From NCBI GenBank assembly GCA_025454915.1, contig JALONN010000003.1:558001-622000 (forward strand): a DNA stretch of 64,000 nt, in the 5' to 3' direction. Under the pieces are notes generated by a model. The model ran no database searches, was not told where the DNA came from, and was given only the letters and a program-made list of their open reading frames with translations. The translations under genes and the position numbers were made by a program. The first letter of the stretch is position 1, and the number at the start of each line of letters is the position of its first letter. Below are positions 44,916 to 53,659 of this stretch, in pieces. Source of the DNA: Raineya sp. (lineage in GTDB: Bacteria > Bacteroidota > Bacteroidia > Cytophagales > Thermonemataceae).

Positions 44916-45524
44916 CTATGATTTTACAGTCTTTTTAGGTGGACTTTTGAGTTGAAACGATTCAAAAAATAAATCAATATCTTTTTCAGAAGGATACCCA
45001 TTTACACTTGATATACTCATCTGATAAGCCCTGTTTTCTACTAAGTAAATTCGATACACTAAATAAAAATTACCAGAAGCACCAGCTTTTAAAGATATAC
45101 CCTTATAACTACCAAGACTGATACCTTTGTTTTCAATAATTTGTTTTTCTGTAAACTTATGTGTATCTATTACCTGCTTTTCCTGATTTTCGAGGAATTT
45201 TTTTTCTCCATATTTCTGGATTTTCCCTGGTTCATAGTCTCTATAATAAAGCATATAACGCACTGAATCACCTTTCTGAGAAACAATATATTGTACAGCT
45301 TGGTCAGCAGAATCTATTTCTTTTTCAGGGGGTTCTGGGAAATTTATTCTAAAAAGCTCTTCTTCTACAATTGGGGAGCCCAAAATAGGAGTAATTGTAT
45401 CTAAAACGACTATTGGAGCGTCATTTTTTTTAGAGTTTTGTTCTTTCTCTTTCTTGATGGATGAGTTACAAGATAGTAAAATGAAGTTGAAGAGAACAGA
45501 TGTAATTAAAAACATTTTGAACAT
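44916..45524 (-). CDS. Uncharacterised lipoprotein
   Basis: The start at 45524 gives 202 residues with a lipobox FNFILLSC (Cys19). A later ATG (45515) would also give a signal peptide. The mature part has TPILGSPIVEEELFRINFPEPPEKE and a later helix (EIDSADQAVQYIVSQKGDSVRYMLYYRDYEPG), followed by GISLKAGASGNFYLVYRIYLVENRAYQMS. No family is recognised. Its position before the DUF420 gene may link it to respiration, but that is weak inference. Confidence 0.7.
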   Translation of the reverse strand: MFKMFLITSVLFNFILLSCNSSIKKEKEQNSKKNDAPIVVLDTITPILGSPIVEEELFRINFPEPPEKEIDSADQAVQYIVSQKGDSVRYMLYYRDYEPGKIQKYGEKKFLENQEKQVIDTHKFTEKQIIENKGISLGSYKGISLKAGASGNFYLVYRIYLVENRAYQMSISSVNGYPSEKDIDLFFESFQLKSPPKKTVKS

Positions 45525-45589
45525 AGTACTAGCAAAAAACATTGCAAGTACAGTTTTTTTGAAGGAAAAATCAAGGAAATTTTACTTTT

Positions 45590-46111
45590 TTAGAACTTGT
45601 TTACAAAAAATGTAACTGTACCACTCGAAATAGATTCTACTTTTACATTTTTTCGTTCTAAACAAGACTCTAGTTGTAGTTCTAAAGTTGTCTTAAAGCT
45701 TTGCACACTCTCTTCTGATAAATTTGATAGATTTGGAAGGTGTTCTAAGGCAACTAAACGTCTGTTTTCATTAATTTTAACTTTAAAAACAACTTTTCCT
45801 CTTTCAGAAGCATTGAGCAAAGGCTCTATAGCACAATTCAACTTCCAGCCTTTTACTTGCCAGTCTGTAATAACAGAAATTTTTGTTTTGCTGCCGTTCA
45901 AATCAGTAATTGTAGTTGGCGAAATAGGAGCTGTGGAAGAAGTGGTTTCTGTATTGTAATAACTGGCTCTTGCAGAATCTAATTTGTGCATATCTTGAAG
46001 CGTTGCAACTTGCTCATTTTTATCAATGTATAAAAAAAAGCCAACAACTGTTATAAGCACAGTTAGAGATGCTACAAAATAATATAGTTTGTGAGGAGTA
46101 TAATTTTTCAT
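45590..46111 (-). CDS. TonB-like energy-transducer C-terminal domain protein
   Basis: The start at 46111 gives 173 residues. A single N-terminal membrane helix (about 8-25) is followed by a Ser/Thr linker. The C-terminal domain (GKVVFKVKINENRRLVALEHL ... SISSGTVTFFVNKF) resembles the beta-alpha-beta core of TonB-type transducers, ending in the GTxTF strand. The proline-rich spacer of true TonB is short. No ExbB/ExbD genes are adjacent. It may span the periplasm and act on an outer-membrane partner. Confidence 0.6.
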   Translation of the reverse strand: MKNYTPHKLYYFVASLTVLITVVGFFLYIDKNEQVATLQDMHKLDSARASYYNTETTSSTAPISPTTITDLNGSKTKISVITDWQVKGWKLNCAIEPLLNASERGKVVFKVKINENRRLVALEHLPNLSNLSEESVQSFKTTLELQLESCLERKNVKVESISSGTVTFFVNKF

Positions 46112-46249
46112 AGAAATATAAAGGTGATATCCTTTTGCATAAATTACTAGCAAATTCCTTGCTAATTTTTTTTGATTGTTAATTTTTTGTTAAATCATGC
46201 TGTAATATTTTTCATTTTTTTATAAAAAAACAAAGCCTTGAAGAAAATT

Positions 46250-46279
46250 TTTGAGCGTCCTCTTTTTTTTGTAATTTTG
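46250..46279 (+). promoter_or_regulatory. Promoter of argS
   Basis: TTTG (46250-46253) is followed after 18 bases by TAATTTTG (46272-46279), the Bacteroidota -33/-7 arrangement. The expected transcript start is about 20 bases before the argS ATG at 46305, giving a short leader without a Shine-Dalgarno site. Confidence 0.6.
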
Positions 46280-46304
46280 CAGGCTCAAATTAACCTTGCC
46301 AACT

Positions 46305-48362
46305 ATGTCACATATAGAAAAAACGCTTATAGAACACATTGAAAAAGCTTTTGAAGTCATTTTTAATAAAAATTTTTCAAATATAGCTCTACAAGAAACC
46401 AAAAAAGAGTTTGAAGGTTCTCATACCCTTGTTGTTTTCCCATATACCAAAGAATTAGGACAAAAACCTGCTGATATAGCTCAAAAAATAGGTGAATATT
46501 TGGTTCAGAACTGCCCAATCGTCGAAAAATTTAATGCTGTACAAGGTTTTTTAAATCTTTCTATTAAAGCTGAAGTCTGGATTCAGTTTTTTGATACACT
46601 CCTTAAAGAAAACACAAAAGTTACTAAAAATCAGAAGGTTGTAGTAGAATACTCCTCCCCCAACACCAACAAACCTTTGCATTTAGGGCATTTGAGAAAT
46701 AATTTTCTGGGTTACTCAGTAGCTCAGATTCTTGAAGAGGCTGGTTATGAAGTTCATAAAACTCAGATTATCAACGACAGAGGTATTCATATCTGTAAAT
46801 CAATGCTTGCTTACGAAAAGTTTGGAAATGGAGAAACTCCTGAAAGTAGTGGTTTAAAAGGCGATCATTTGGTAGGGAAATATTATGTAGAGTTTGATAA
46901 AGCTATGAAAAGTGAGATAAAAACAAAATTATATTTTGATATAGTTGAGTTATTGAAATCTGAAAACTACAATAAAGCATCTGCTTTTAGTTTATTTCAA
47001 AAGTATTTATTAAATAAAAATGATAATAATAAATTTGATTCTTTAGTAAATTCTATACTAGAATTGAGTGATAAAATCAAGGATTTTAGAAATAAAAACT
47101 ATATCTCATATACAGCTGATTTAAAAGAATTACTAAAAGAAGAAAAAGAGAAAGAAAAAATACAACAAATAAAAAATTTGCAAAATCTAGAAACACAAAA
47201 AGAAGAGTTATTGAGTGAATTTGAGGAAGGATTAAAAAATGAAACCTTTGTAATGAAAGAAGCACAAAAAATGCTTTTAGATTGGGAAAGTGGAGATGAG
47301 AAAACCGTTGCTCTCTGGAAAAAAATGAATAGTTGGGTGTATGAAGGCTTTGATGATACTTATAAAAAAATTGGTGTAAGTTTTGACTCAAAATACTACG
47401 AATCCAATACTTATCTTTTAGGAAAGGATATTGTAGAAGAAGGTTTACAGAAAGGGGTTTTCTATAAAAAAGAAGATGGCTCTGTCTGGATAGACCTCAC
47501 AGAAGATGGTTTGGATAACAAATTGGTCTTGCGTTCAGACGGGACTTCTGTTTACATCACTCAGGATTTGGGTACAGCCGAATTGCGTTTCAAAGATCAA
47601 CAAATGCAAAAAATGGTGTATGTAGTTGGTAATGAACAAGATTATCATTTTAAAGTCTTGTTTTTGATTCTCAAAAAACTTGGTAGAAGCTACGCTGAGG
47701 GCTTACACCATCTGAGCTATGGCATGGTTGAGCTTCCTTCAGGCAAAATGAAATCGAGAGAAGGTACTGTTGTAGATGCTGATGATTTGGTGAAAGAGGT
47801 TATTGAGCTAGCTAAGGAGAAAAGTATTGAGAAACTCAAAGCTTTTGGAACATTTGAGCTTTTAACTGACGAGGAAAAAGAACATCTTTATGAAATAATT
47901 GGCTTGGGAGCATTAAAGTATTTCCTGCTTAAAATAGACCCTCAGAAAAAAATGCTCTATAATCCAGATGAGTCAGTAAGTTTTGAAGGTGATGCTGCCC
48001 CATTTATTCAATATAATCATGCTCGAATTTGTTCTGTTTTAAGAAAAGGTTCTGAAATAGAAAAAGCTGATTGGCAAAATGGTTATAAAACGCTACATCC
48101 TTTGGAGTTATCTCTGATTAATTTACTGAGCCAGTATAACAAAACTATAGAGTTAGCTGCTGAAAAACATGCTCCTTATATTCTTACACAGTATATTTAT
48201 GAGTTATGTAAAAACTATAGCAGTTTTTGGTCAGAGTGTTCTATCATAAAAGCAGAAAGTTTGGAGGCTACTAATTTCCGTTTAGTATTATCCAAAGAAG
48301 TTGCTCAGACTATCAAGAAAGGAATGCTTTTGTTGGGTATTGATGTTCCTGAAAGAATGTAA
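46305..48362 (+). CDS. argS: Arginyl-tRNA synthetase with a large catalytic-domain insertion
   Basis: This 685-residue class I synthetase charges tRNA-Arg. The ATP site is VVVEYSSPNTNKPLHLGHLRNN (a HIGH variant), with TQIINDRG and KFGNGETPESSGLKGDHLVGKYYVEFD. SYGMVELPSGKMKSREGTVVDADDL carries the KMSK-like KMKSR. An anticodon-binding helical C-terminus follows. Between IK206 and the conserved FVMKEAQKMLLDWESGDEKTVALWKKMN block there are roughly 110 residues where about 20 are usual. That segment is AT-rich, Lys/Glu/Asn-rich and predicted coiled coil. The start at 46305 is chosen over a TTG nine bases earlier because it is an ATG and family-like. Confidence 0.95.
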   Translation: MSHIEKTLIEHIEKAFEVIFNKNFSNIALQETKKEFEGSHTLVVFPYTKELGQKPADIAQKIGEYLVQNCPIVEKFNAVQGFLNLSIKAEVWIQFFDTLLKENTKVTKNQKVVVEYSSPNTNKPLHLGHLRNNFLGYSVAQILEEAGYEVHKTQIINDRGIHICKSMLAYEKFGNGETPESSGLKGDHLVGKYYVEFDKAMKSEIKTKLYFDIVELLKSENYNKASAFSLFQKYLLNKNDNNKFDSLVNSILELSDKIKDFRNKNYISYTADLKELLKEEKEKEKIQQIKNLQNLETQKEELLSEFEEGLKNETFVMKEAQKMLLDWESGDEKTVALWKKMNSWVYEGFDDTYKKIGVSFDSKYYESNTYLLGKDIVEEGLQKGVFYKKEDGSVWIDLTEDGLDNKLVLRSDGTSVYITQDLGTAELRFKDQQMQKMVYVVGNEQDYHFKVLFLILKKLGRSYAEGLHHLSYGMVELPSGKMKSREGTVVDADDLVKEVIELAKEKSIEKLKAFGTFELLTDEEKEHLYEIIGLGALKYFLLKIDPQKKMLYNPDESVSFEGDAAPFIQYNHARICSVLRKGSEIEKADWQNGYKTLHPLELSLINLLSQYNKTIELAAEKHAPYILTQYIYELCKNYSSFWSECSIIKAESLEATNFRLVLSKEVAQTIKKGMLLLGIDVPERM

Positions 48363-48372
48363 TTCAATTTCA

Positions 48373-48402
48373 AGTAGGGGCGAATCATGATTCGCCCCTA
48401 CT
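48373..48402. repeat. 30-bp perfect GC-rich palindrome (REP-like / bidirectional terminator)
   Basis: Positions 48373-48402 read the same on both strands, with GGGGCGAATC arms. It sits between convergent argS and the 705-residue membrane protein gene. Its GC content is far above its surroundings and it lacks a long T tail, so it may be a dispersed REP/MITE-like element that also blocks transcription. Confidence 0.75.
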
Positions 48403-48405
48403 AAT

Positions 48406-50523
48406 TTATAACGTTATTTTTTCAAAATCTTTGGTTTTAAAAGAGTATATCCACAAATATTTAGCATTTTGAGCTTTGGCTATTTGCTTTAACTCTTCTA
48501 CTGAGTAGCCTTCTTTCCATATTTTTTCTCTTTTTGATAAATCGTAATAAGAATACCCATATGCTCCTATCAGTAAATGAGGAGCAGGTAACCCATGCAA
48601 TGTAGCAATACCTGTTATGTAAGGTGCTATCATGGGTATCTCCTGATATTCAAAATGGGTTGTATCTGTATAAACTTTCAATTCTTTGTATGGTATATAA
48701 ACTCTTGATTCTTTTTTAGTACTAACAGGTAGCTTATCTAATTTCTCCCAACTTTTAATAATTTGATAAAACTCATTTTGATTAATTTGTGATTGTACTT
48801 GATTGCTGTAAAGAAGTTTTATTTTTGTCCATTCTTCTTGACAACAAAAGAATTTTGTAAAAAAATATCGAGTTTTCCAGACTATTTTAGGTTTATTCAT
48901 AATTGTTGCTCGTACATCAAGATTTTTCTTGAGACTTGCATCCATATTTTTAAAGAATTTCCCTGTAAAAATAACCAAGACTACTCCTACAGTTAATATT
49001 TTTGTATAAAAAAACCACTTTTTTTCTAGAATGTCTATTTTTATAAAGGGTATATAAGCCAATAAAAATACTCCTATTATCCATTTTTGTAGCCCTAAAA
49101 AATACATTCCTGTTGAGCCATATAATTGCAAAATTGCATTAGGAGCTAATCCTGCCAGAGCTGCTATCCAAATAAGTTCTAACCAAAAAGCTTTTCTTTC
49201 TTTTAGAATATCTGTTAAAGTAAGTTTTTCATTTTTTAAATATAAAATTGTAAGAATATAAAGACTTGCATAGAATACAACAATAAAATTGAAATATTGA
49301 GGCTCATGTTGTTTGAAAAAGAAAAACCAACCCCAAGAACCTTCATAAGAGTGATATCTCCCAGTAAAAGTAGTTTCAGCTGTTAGAAAATAACAAGAAG
49401 CTAGAACTCCTATTACCATTAAAACAACACACCAATAGGAAACTTTTTTGAATAATGTCCATCGTAGAAATGTATAACCTATACAGGCTGTTAGGATAAC
49501 TATCGTAGCTACATGGCTAAATCCAATGATAAACAGCATGATAGGTAAAAAAACAAAAAGAAAAACGTTCTTTTTAACCTGTTTTTCCCAAAAACACAGA
49601 ATAGTTGCTAAAAACGCCCACAAGAAACAAAGAGCTATTACATAAGGAGAACTTATCACAAAATGATAGCCTAAAAGCCCTGCCATATACATATTGTTAG
49701 GAACAGGTATAAAAATAATAACAACAAGTAACCAAAACTGCCAAGAGTTCACACCAAATGAGGGAGGTCTGTTTCTTTGCTTTGAAAAATATTTTTGTAA
49801 ATCCTCAGTTAAAGATGTCAATACTCTAAAAAATAAACTCAGAAATATAACTTGGTATGCTAAATTATAAAATAACCATGTAGGGATGTCCAATAACAAC
49901 GATAAATTCCCAATGAGCCAATGAGATGCTGTATTGTAGTGCATCCAAACCAGTCCATCTACTCCAGTGGTAGGTACTTGATAGGTTTGATACATTTTAG
50001 CCAAAGTGGCATGATAACTCATATCAAGTGTACCCAAATCATAATTTTTGGAACCTACACTAACAGCTTCCAAAAAACTATCTTTATATCCAAATTTTCC
50101 ATAATTCTCATTGAGAAAATACAAAGCCAAACTAAAAGCTACAAAACAACAAAATAACACTTTTGCAATTTTATACTCTTTCATAAAGTCTTTAGATGCC
50201 CAGAAAAGCAAAATGATGCCTGTTATTACTAAAAGCCAAATGCTCCATTGTAAGAAAGGGAAAAATCTTGTAAAGTAGCCTAAAACTCCTGCAAATAGTA
50301 ATGCATAAATAGTTACTATTGCATCTTTTTCCCACCAATTCAAATCTGTTTTATTTCTTAATATAAAATTGGGGATAAGATGGATAAACAAAGCCAGTCC
50401 AACTATCTTTATTACAGCCAATATATCTAAATCAAAGCCTATTCTATAAACACAATAAGCAATGGCTATAAAAATAGCCATCATTGAAGCAAAAACAGCC
50501 TGAAAGCGATAAGAAGATTTCAT
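48406..50523 (-). CDS. Large polytopic membrane protein, possibly GT-C-like
   Basis: This 705-residue protein has about 13 hydrophobic helices in the first ~500 residues and a soluble C-terminal part (about 560-705). A luminal loop with GTLDMSYHATLAKMYQTYQVP...DGLVWMHYNTASHWLIG recalls the long first loops of lipid-linked glycosyltransferases and related polysaccharide proteins. There is no firm motif. It lies at the edge of the polysaccharide cluster but on the opposite strand, divergent from the methyltransferase. Confidence 0.6.
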   Translation of the reverse strand: MKSSYRFQAVFASMMAIFIAIAYCVYRIGFDLDILAVIKIVGLALFIHLIPNFILRNKTDLNWWEKDAIVTIYALLFAGVLGYFTRFFPFLQWSIWLLVITGIILLFWASKDFMKEYKIAKVLFCCFVAFSLALYFLNENYGKFGYKDSFLEAVSVGSKNYDLGTLDMSYHATLAKMYQTYQVPTTGVDGLVWMHYNTASHWLIGNLSLLLDIPTWLFYNLAYQVIFLSLFFRVLTSLTEDLQKYFSKQRNRPPSFGVNSWQFWLLVVIIFIPVPNNMYMAGLLGYHFVISSPYVIALCFLWAFLATILCFWEKQVKKNVFLFVFLPIMLFIIGFSHVATIVILTACIGYTFLRWTLFKKVSYWCVVLMVIGVLASCYFLTAETTFTGRYHSYEGSWGWFFFFKQHEPQYFNFIVVFYASLYILTILYLKNEKLTLTDILKERKAFWLELIWIAALAGLAPNAILQLYGSTGMYFLGLQKWIIGVFLLAYIPFIKIDILEKKWFFYTKILTVGVVLVIFTGKFFKNMDASLKKNLDVRATIMNKPKIVWKTRYFFTKFFCCQEEWTKIKLLYSNQVQSQINQNEFYQIIKSWEKLDKLPVSTKKESRVYIPYKELKVYTDTTHFEYQEIPMIAPYITGIATLHGLPAPHLLIGAYGYSYYDLSKREKIWKEGYSVEELKQIAKAQNAKYLWIYSFKTKDFEKITL

Positions 50524-50605
50524 TTATTTATTTTTTGCTAAATATATAGCAAGTTTAATATTTAAACAAAATATAATTTTTAGCTTCTCTTTAAATATTT
50601 ATTTA

Positions 50606-50613
50606 TAGATTTG
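50606..50613 (+). promoter_or_regulatory. Candidate -7 element TAGATTTG
   Basis: It matches TAnnTTTG and lies 32 bases before the methyltransferase ATG. It is the only good promoter candidate for the plus-strand polysaccharide operon. The -33 box is not clear. Confidence 0.4.
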
Positions 50614-50645
50614 CGTGCAATTTGAGATTTATACATCCTTAAAGA

Positions 50646-51362
50646 ATGGAAAAAATAGATTACACAAGGCATTATCAGAATTGGCACAATGATTCTCCTG
50701 AACATATCAAAGCTACTATTGCCATTTATAAAAAAAATATACTTCCTTATTTCCCTCAAGATAAAAGTTCCCATATATTGGATATTGGTTGTGGAATGGG
50801 CTTTTTATTGCTTACTTTAAAACAAGAAGGTTTTCAAAATATTCAAGGAATTGATGTAGATGAAGGGCAAGTACGTTCTTGTCAGAACAAAGGATTAAAT
50901 GTAGAACAAGTATCCGATTCTATTGCTTATCTTCAGCAAAATAAGGGAAAATTTGATGTTATTTCTGCTTTTGATGTATTAGAACACATTCCTCCAGATA
51001 TTCAAATATCATTTTGTAAAGCTATTTTTGAAGCTCTTAAACCTACTGGTTTTTTTGTAGGAACTGTTCCCAATGCAAATTCTGTTTTAGCTTCTCGAAA
51101 TCGTTATATTGATTTTACACATTATGTTACTTTTACTGAAATCAGCTTAGATTTTGTACTCTATAATGCTGGTTTTAGAAACATTGATATTCAATCTATC
51201 GACTTTATACATTTTTCATTCTCTCCTCTTAAATTTTTACATTGGCTATTGTTCAAAACTTTTAGGTTTGTGAGAAGACTAAATTTTATTGCAGAGTTAG
51301 GAATGCAACAAGGAAAAAAAGTACCTCTATCATTTAATTTGATTGTAAAATCTTCGAAATAA
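50646..51362 (+). CDS. Class I SAM-dependent methyltransferase
   Basis: This is a 238-residue methyltransferase. SAM-binding motif I is ILDIGCGMGFLLLTL (about 44-58), the acidic motif is GIDVDEGQV, and FDVISAFDVLEHIPPDI is the motif IV region. It probably O-methylates a sugar or lipid-linked intermediate. The C-terminal FSPLKFLHWLLFKTFRFV segment is hydrophobic and may bind the membrane. It is the first gene of a five-gene plus-strand polysaccharide operon, with the flippase starting one base after its stop. Confidence 0.88.
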   Translation: MEKIDYTRHYQNWHNDSPEHIKATIAIYKKNILPYFPQDKSSHILDIGCGMGFLLLTLKQEGFQNIQGIDVDEGQVRSCQNKGLNVEQVSDSIAYLQQNKGKFDVISAFDVLEHIPPDIQISFCKAIFEALKPTGFFVGTVPNANSVLASRNRYIDFTHYVTFTEISLDFVLYNAGFRNIDIQSIDFIHFSFSPLKFLHWLLFKTFRFVRRLNFIAELGMQQGKKVPLSFNLIVKSSK

Positions 51363-51363
51363 G

Positions 51364-52629
51364 TTGAATCTAAAGAAGTATATTCAAGACCATAAGACTG
51401 TTCTCAAAAACATGACAGCATTGGCTGCTATCCAAGCTACCAATTTTATACTTCCATTGCTTACAATTCCTTATGTGATTATCACGGTTGGTGAAATCCG
51501 TTTTGGCACAGTTACTTTTGCCCAATCATTTTTTTCTTATTTATTGTATATAGTTGATTATGGATTCAATATCACTATTACACGTGATATAAGCTTACAC
51601 AAAGAAGATAAAAATTATTTGAATAGAGTTGTAAGTGATGTTTTAAGTATAAAAGTTATTCTCATTTTTGTAACTGCACTTATTACAGTAATTAGCATAT
51701 TTTTTATTCCTAAGTTTCGAACAGAAGCATGGGTTTATTATGGAGGTTTTTTGCTTGTTGTAGGTCAGGCTTTTGTTCCTTTATGGTTTTATCAGGGTAT
51801 TGAAAAAATGCAATACCTTACCTATGCCAATGTATTAGGGAAAGTATTCTTTACATTTCTTATTTTTATTTTAGTGAAAACACCTAATGATTATATTTAC
51901 ATTTTACCTTTGTATGCCTTGGGAAATCTATTATCAGGTATATTTGGTGTATTTTGGATGTTTTATCATTTTGGTATAAGTTGGAAGAAACCTTCTAAGC
52001 CATCTATTTTTCATCAACTAAAAGCTAGTTGGTACCCTTTCGTTTCTAATTTTTCTATCAATTCTTACATTAATGCTAATATTTTAATTCTTGGTTTTTT
52101 GACTAATGACACTTTAGTAGGTTATTATAGCATAGCTGACAGATTGATAAGTGCTTTAAAACAACTTTTAGTTGTATTTTTCCAAGCTACATATCCTACT
52201 GCATGCAGAATAGCATTACAGGGACATACTGCTTTACTTCATTTTTTTAAAAAACTTGCTTATCCTTTCTGTATCACTGTTTTATTGGGTTGCTTGTGGT
52301 TGTTTGTTTTTTCAGAAGAGCTTACATTTCTACTAACCAAAAAAAATATACCACAAGTGAGTACTCTTATTGAAATGCTCAGTTTTATACTTTTTGTGAT
52401 TAGCTTAAATATTCCTGCTTATCAGACTCTTTTGGCTTATAATTATCAGAGAAGTTATACAAAAGTATTTGTGGTGGGTTCGTTATTCAATATAATGATT
52501 AATTTTGCTCTTACATCATCCTTCAATATTTATGGAACAGCCTGGGCTGTTATTTTAACTGAATTATTCATTACAGTTGGTCTATATGCTATTTTACATA
52601 TAAGCCATTATAAGCACAAAATTTTATGA
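51364..52629 (+). CDS. Wzx-type oligosaccharide flippase
   Basis: This 421-residue protein has about 12 helices and the polysaccharide-transporter pattern near the start (AAIQATNFILPLLTIPYVIITVG). It should flip undecaprenyl-linked repeat units across the inner membrane. The TTG at 51364, one base after the methyltransferase stop, is the best start. An ATG at residue 17 would trim only the cytoplasmic lead. It overlaps the GT2 start by 4 bases (ATGA), so the genes are coupled. Confidence 0.85.
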   Translation: MNLKKYIQDHKTVLKNMTALAAIQATNFILPLLTIPYVIITVGEIRFGTVTFAQSFFSYLLYIVDYGFNITITRDISLHKEDKNYLNRVVSDVLSIKVILIFVTALITVISIFFIPKFRTEAWVYYGGFLLVVGQAFVPLWFYQGIEKMQYLTYANVLGKVFFTFLIFILVKTPNDYIYILPLYALGNLLSGIFGVFWMFYHFGISWKKPSKPSIFHQLKASWYPFVSNFSINSYINANILILGFLTNDTLVGYYSIADRLISALKQLLVVFFQATYPTACRIALQGHTALLHFFKKLAYPFCITVLLGCLWLFVFSEELTFLLTKKNIPQVSTLIEMLSFILFVISLNIPAYQTLLAYNYQRSYTKVFVVGSLFNIMINFALTSSFNIYGTAWAVILTELFITVGLYAILHISHYKHKIL

Positions 52630-53642
52630 ACATTTGCGTAGTTACAGTTACATACGGAAATAGATTCCATATCTTAGAAAAAGTATTGAATAGTCTTGTT
52701 CAAGAGGATATTAAAGAAATTATTGTTATTGATAATGGTAGTTCACAGGAAAGCAAAAATGCTCTAAATTTTTTTATAAGTAAAAGTTCTTTACCTATTC
52801 AGGTTGTTTTGATGGGGAAAAATACAGGATCAGCCAAAGGTTTTAAAACAGGCTTAGAAAAAGCACTTCAAACATCTTGTGAGTATATTTGGGTATTAGA
52901 TGATGATAATTTGCCTTTATCCAATACCCTTTCCGTATTAAAAAAATATTGGATTGAACTTGTAAAGCCTGAGAGTTATGCCTCTACTGCCCTTTTATCG
53001 AATAGAATAGACAGACAGAATTTTTTAAAAGCTCTCAGAACACAAAACCCAAATGATATTTTACAAAAGGAAAATAATTTTATGGGCTTTCATTGGGGAG
53101 AAATGTGGGAGAAGGTTTATGAAAGAGTCATGAAGAGGAATCCCAATGAAAATGTAAAATTAGAAGATTTGCCTGCTTATACAAAGGTGGCAGCTGCTCC
53201 TTATGGAGGGCTTTTTATGCACAGAAAACTTTTAGAAAAATTTGAACTTCCACCAGAAGAGTATGTTCTTTATATGGATGACTTTGCTTTTACATTGCCT
53301 ATTACAAGAAATGGAGGCAGTTTGTATCTCATTAAAGACTCTATTTTAGAAGATGTAGAACGTTCTGTATATTTACCCAAAAGTAAAAAATGGTTGCATC
53401 ATACACTTTTTGAATCTAAAGAAACTGTCGCATACTATGCATTGCGTAATATGCTGTTTTTTACAATGAAATATCTAAAAAAGAATTCTTTTATATTCAA
53501 TATTCATAGAATTTCTTTTTATATTTTTATTACCTTCATGGCTATATTACGAGGTGAGTTGAGACGAATAAAGTTATTAAAAAAAGCCATTCGAGATGCA
53601 GAAAAAGGGCATCTTGGTATGGATGAGTCTTATGTATTATAA
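52626..53642 (+). CDS. Family 2 glycosyltransferase, galactofuranosyl/rhamnosyl-like
   Basis: This 338-residue protein begins CVVTVTYGNRFHILEKVLNSL. It contains GKNTGSAKGFKTGLEKAL, the metal-binding DDD in YIWVLDDDNLPL and a second acidic site in YVLYMDDFAFTLPI. These features resemble GlfT2- and RfbN-type GT2 enzymes that act on lipid-linked sugars. The C-terminal ~60 residues are basic with a hydrophobic stretch. It is coupled to the flippase. Confidence 0.87.
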   Translation: MNICVVTVTYGNRFHILEKVLNSLVQEDIKEIIVIDNGSSQESKNALNFFISKSSLPIQVVLMGKNTGSAKGFKTGLEKALQTSCEYIWVLDDDNLPLSNTLSVLKKYWIELVKPESYASTALLSNRIDRQNFLKALRTQNPNDILQKENNFMGFHWGEMWEKVYERVMKRNPNENVKLEDLPAYTKVAAAPYGGLFMHRKLLEKFELPPEEYVLYMDDFAFTLPITRNGGSLYLIKDSILEDVERSVYLPKSKKWLHHTLFESKETVAYYALRNMLFFTMKYLKKNSFIFNIHRISFYIFITFMAILRGELRRIKLLKKAIRDAEKGHLGMDESYVL

Positions 53643-53659
53643 TTAGATAGGAAAATTTC

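Noticed and set aside
46920..47240. ArgS insertion considered as an intein
   Set aside because: There is no Cys/Ser start with a His-Asn end, no intein blocks and no homing-endonuclease motif. The composition is coiled-coil-like.
47086..47391. Minus-strand 101-codon frame opposite the argS insertion
   Set aside because: It is a Phe/Leu/Ser-rich complement of Lys/Glu-rich coding sequence. It is a shadow of argS.
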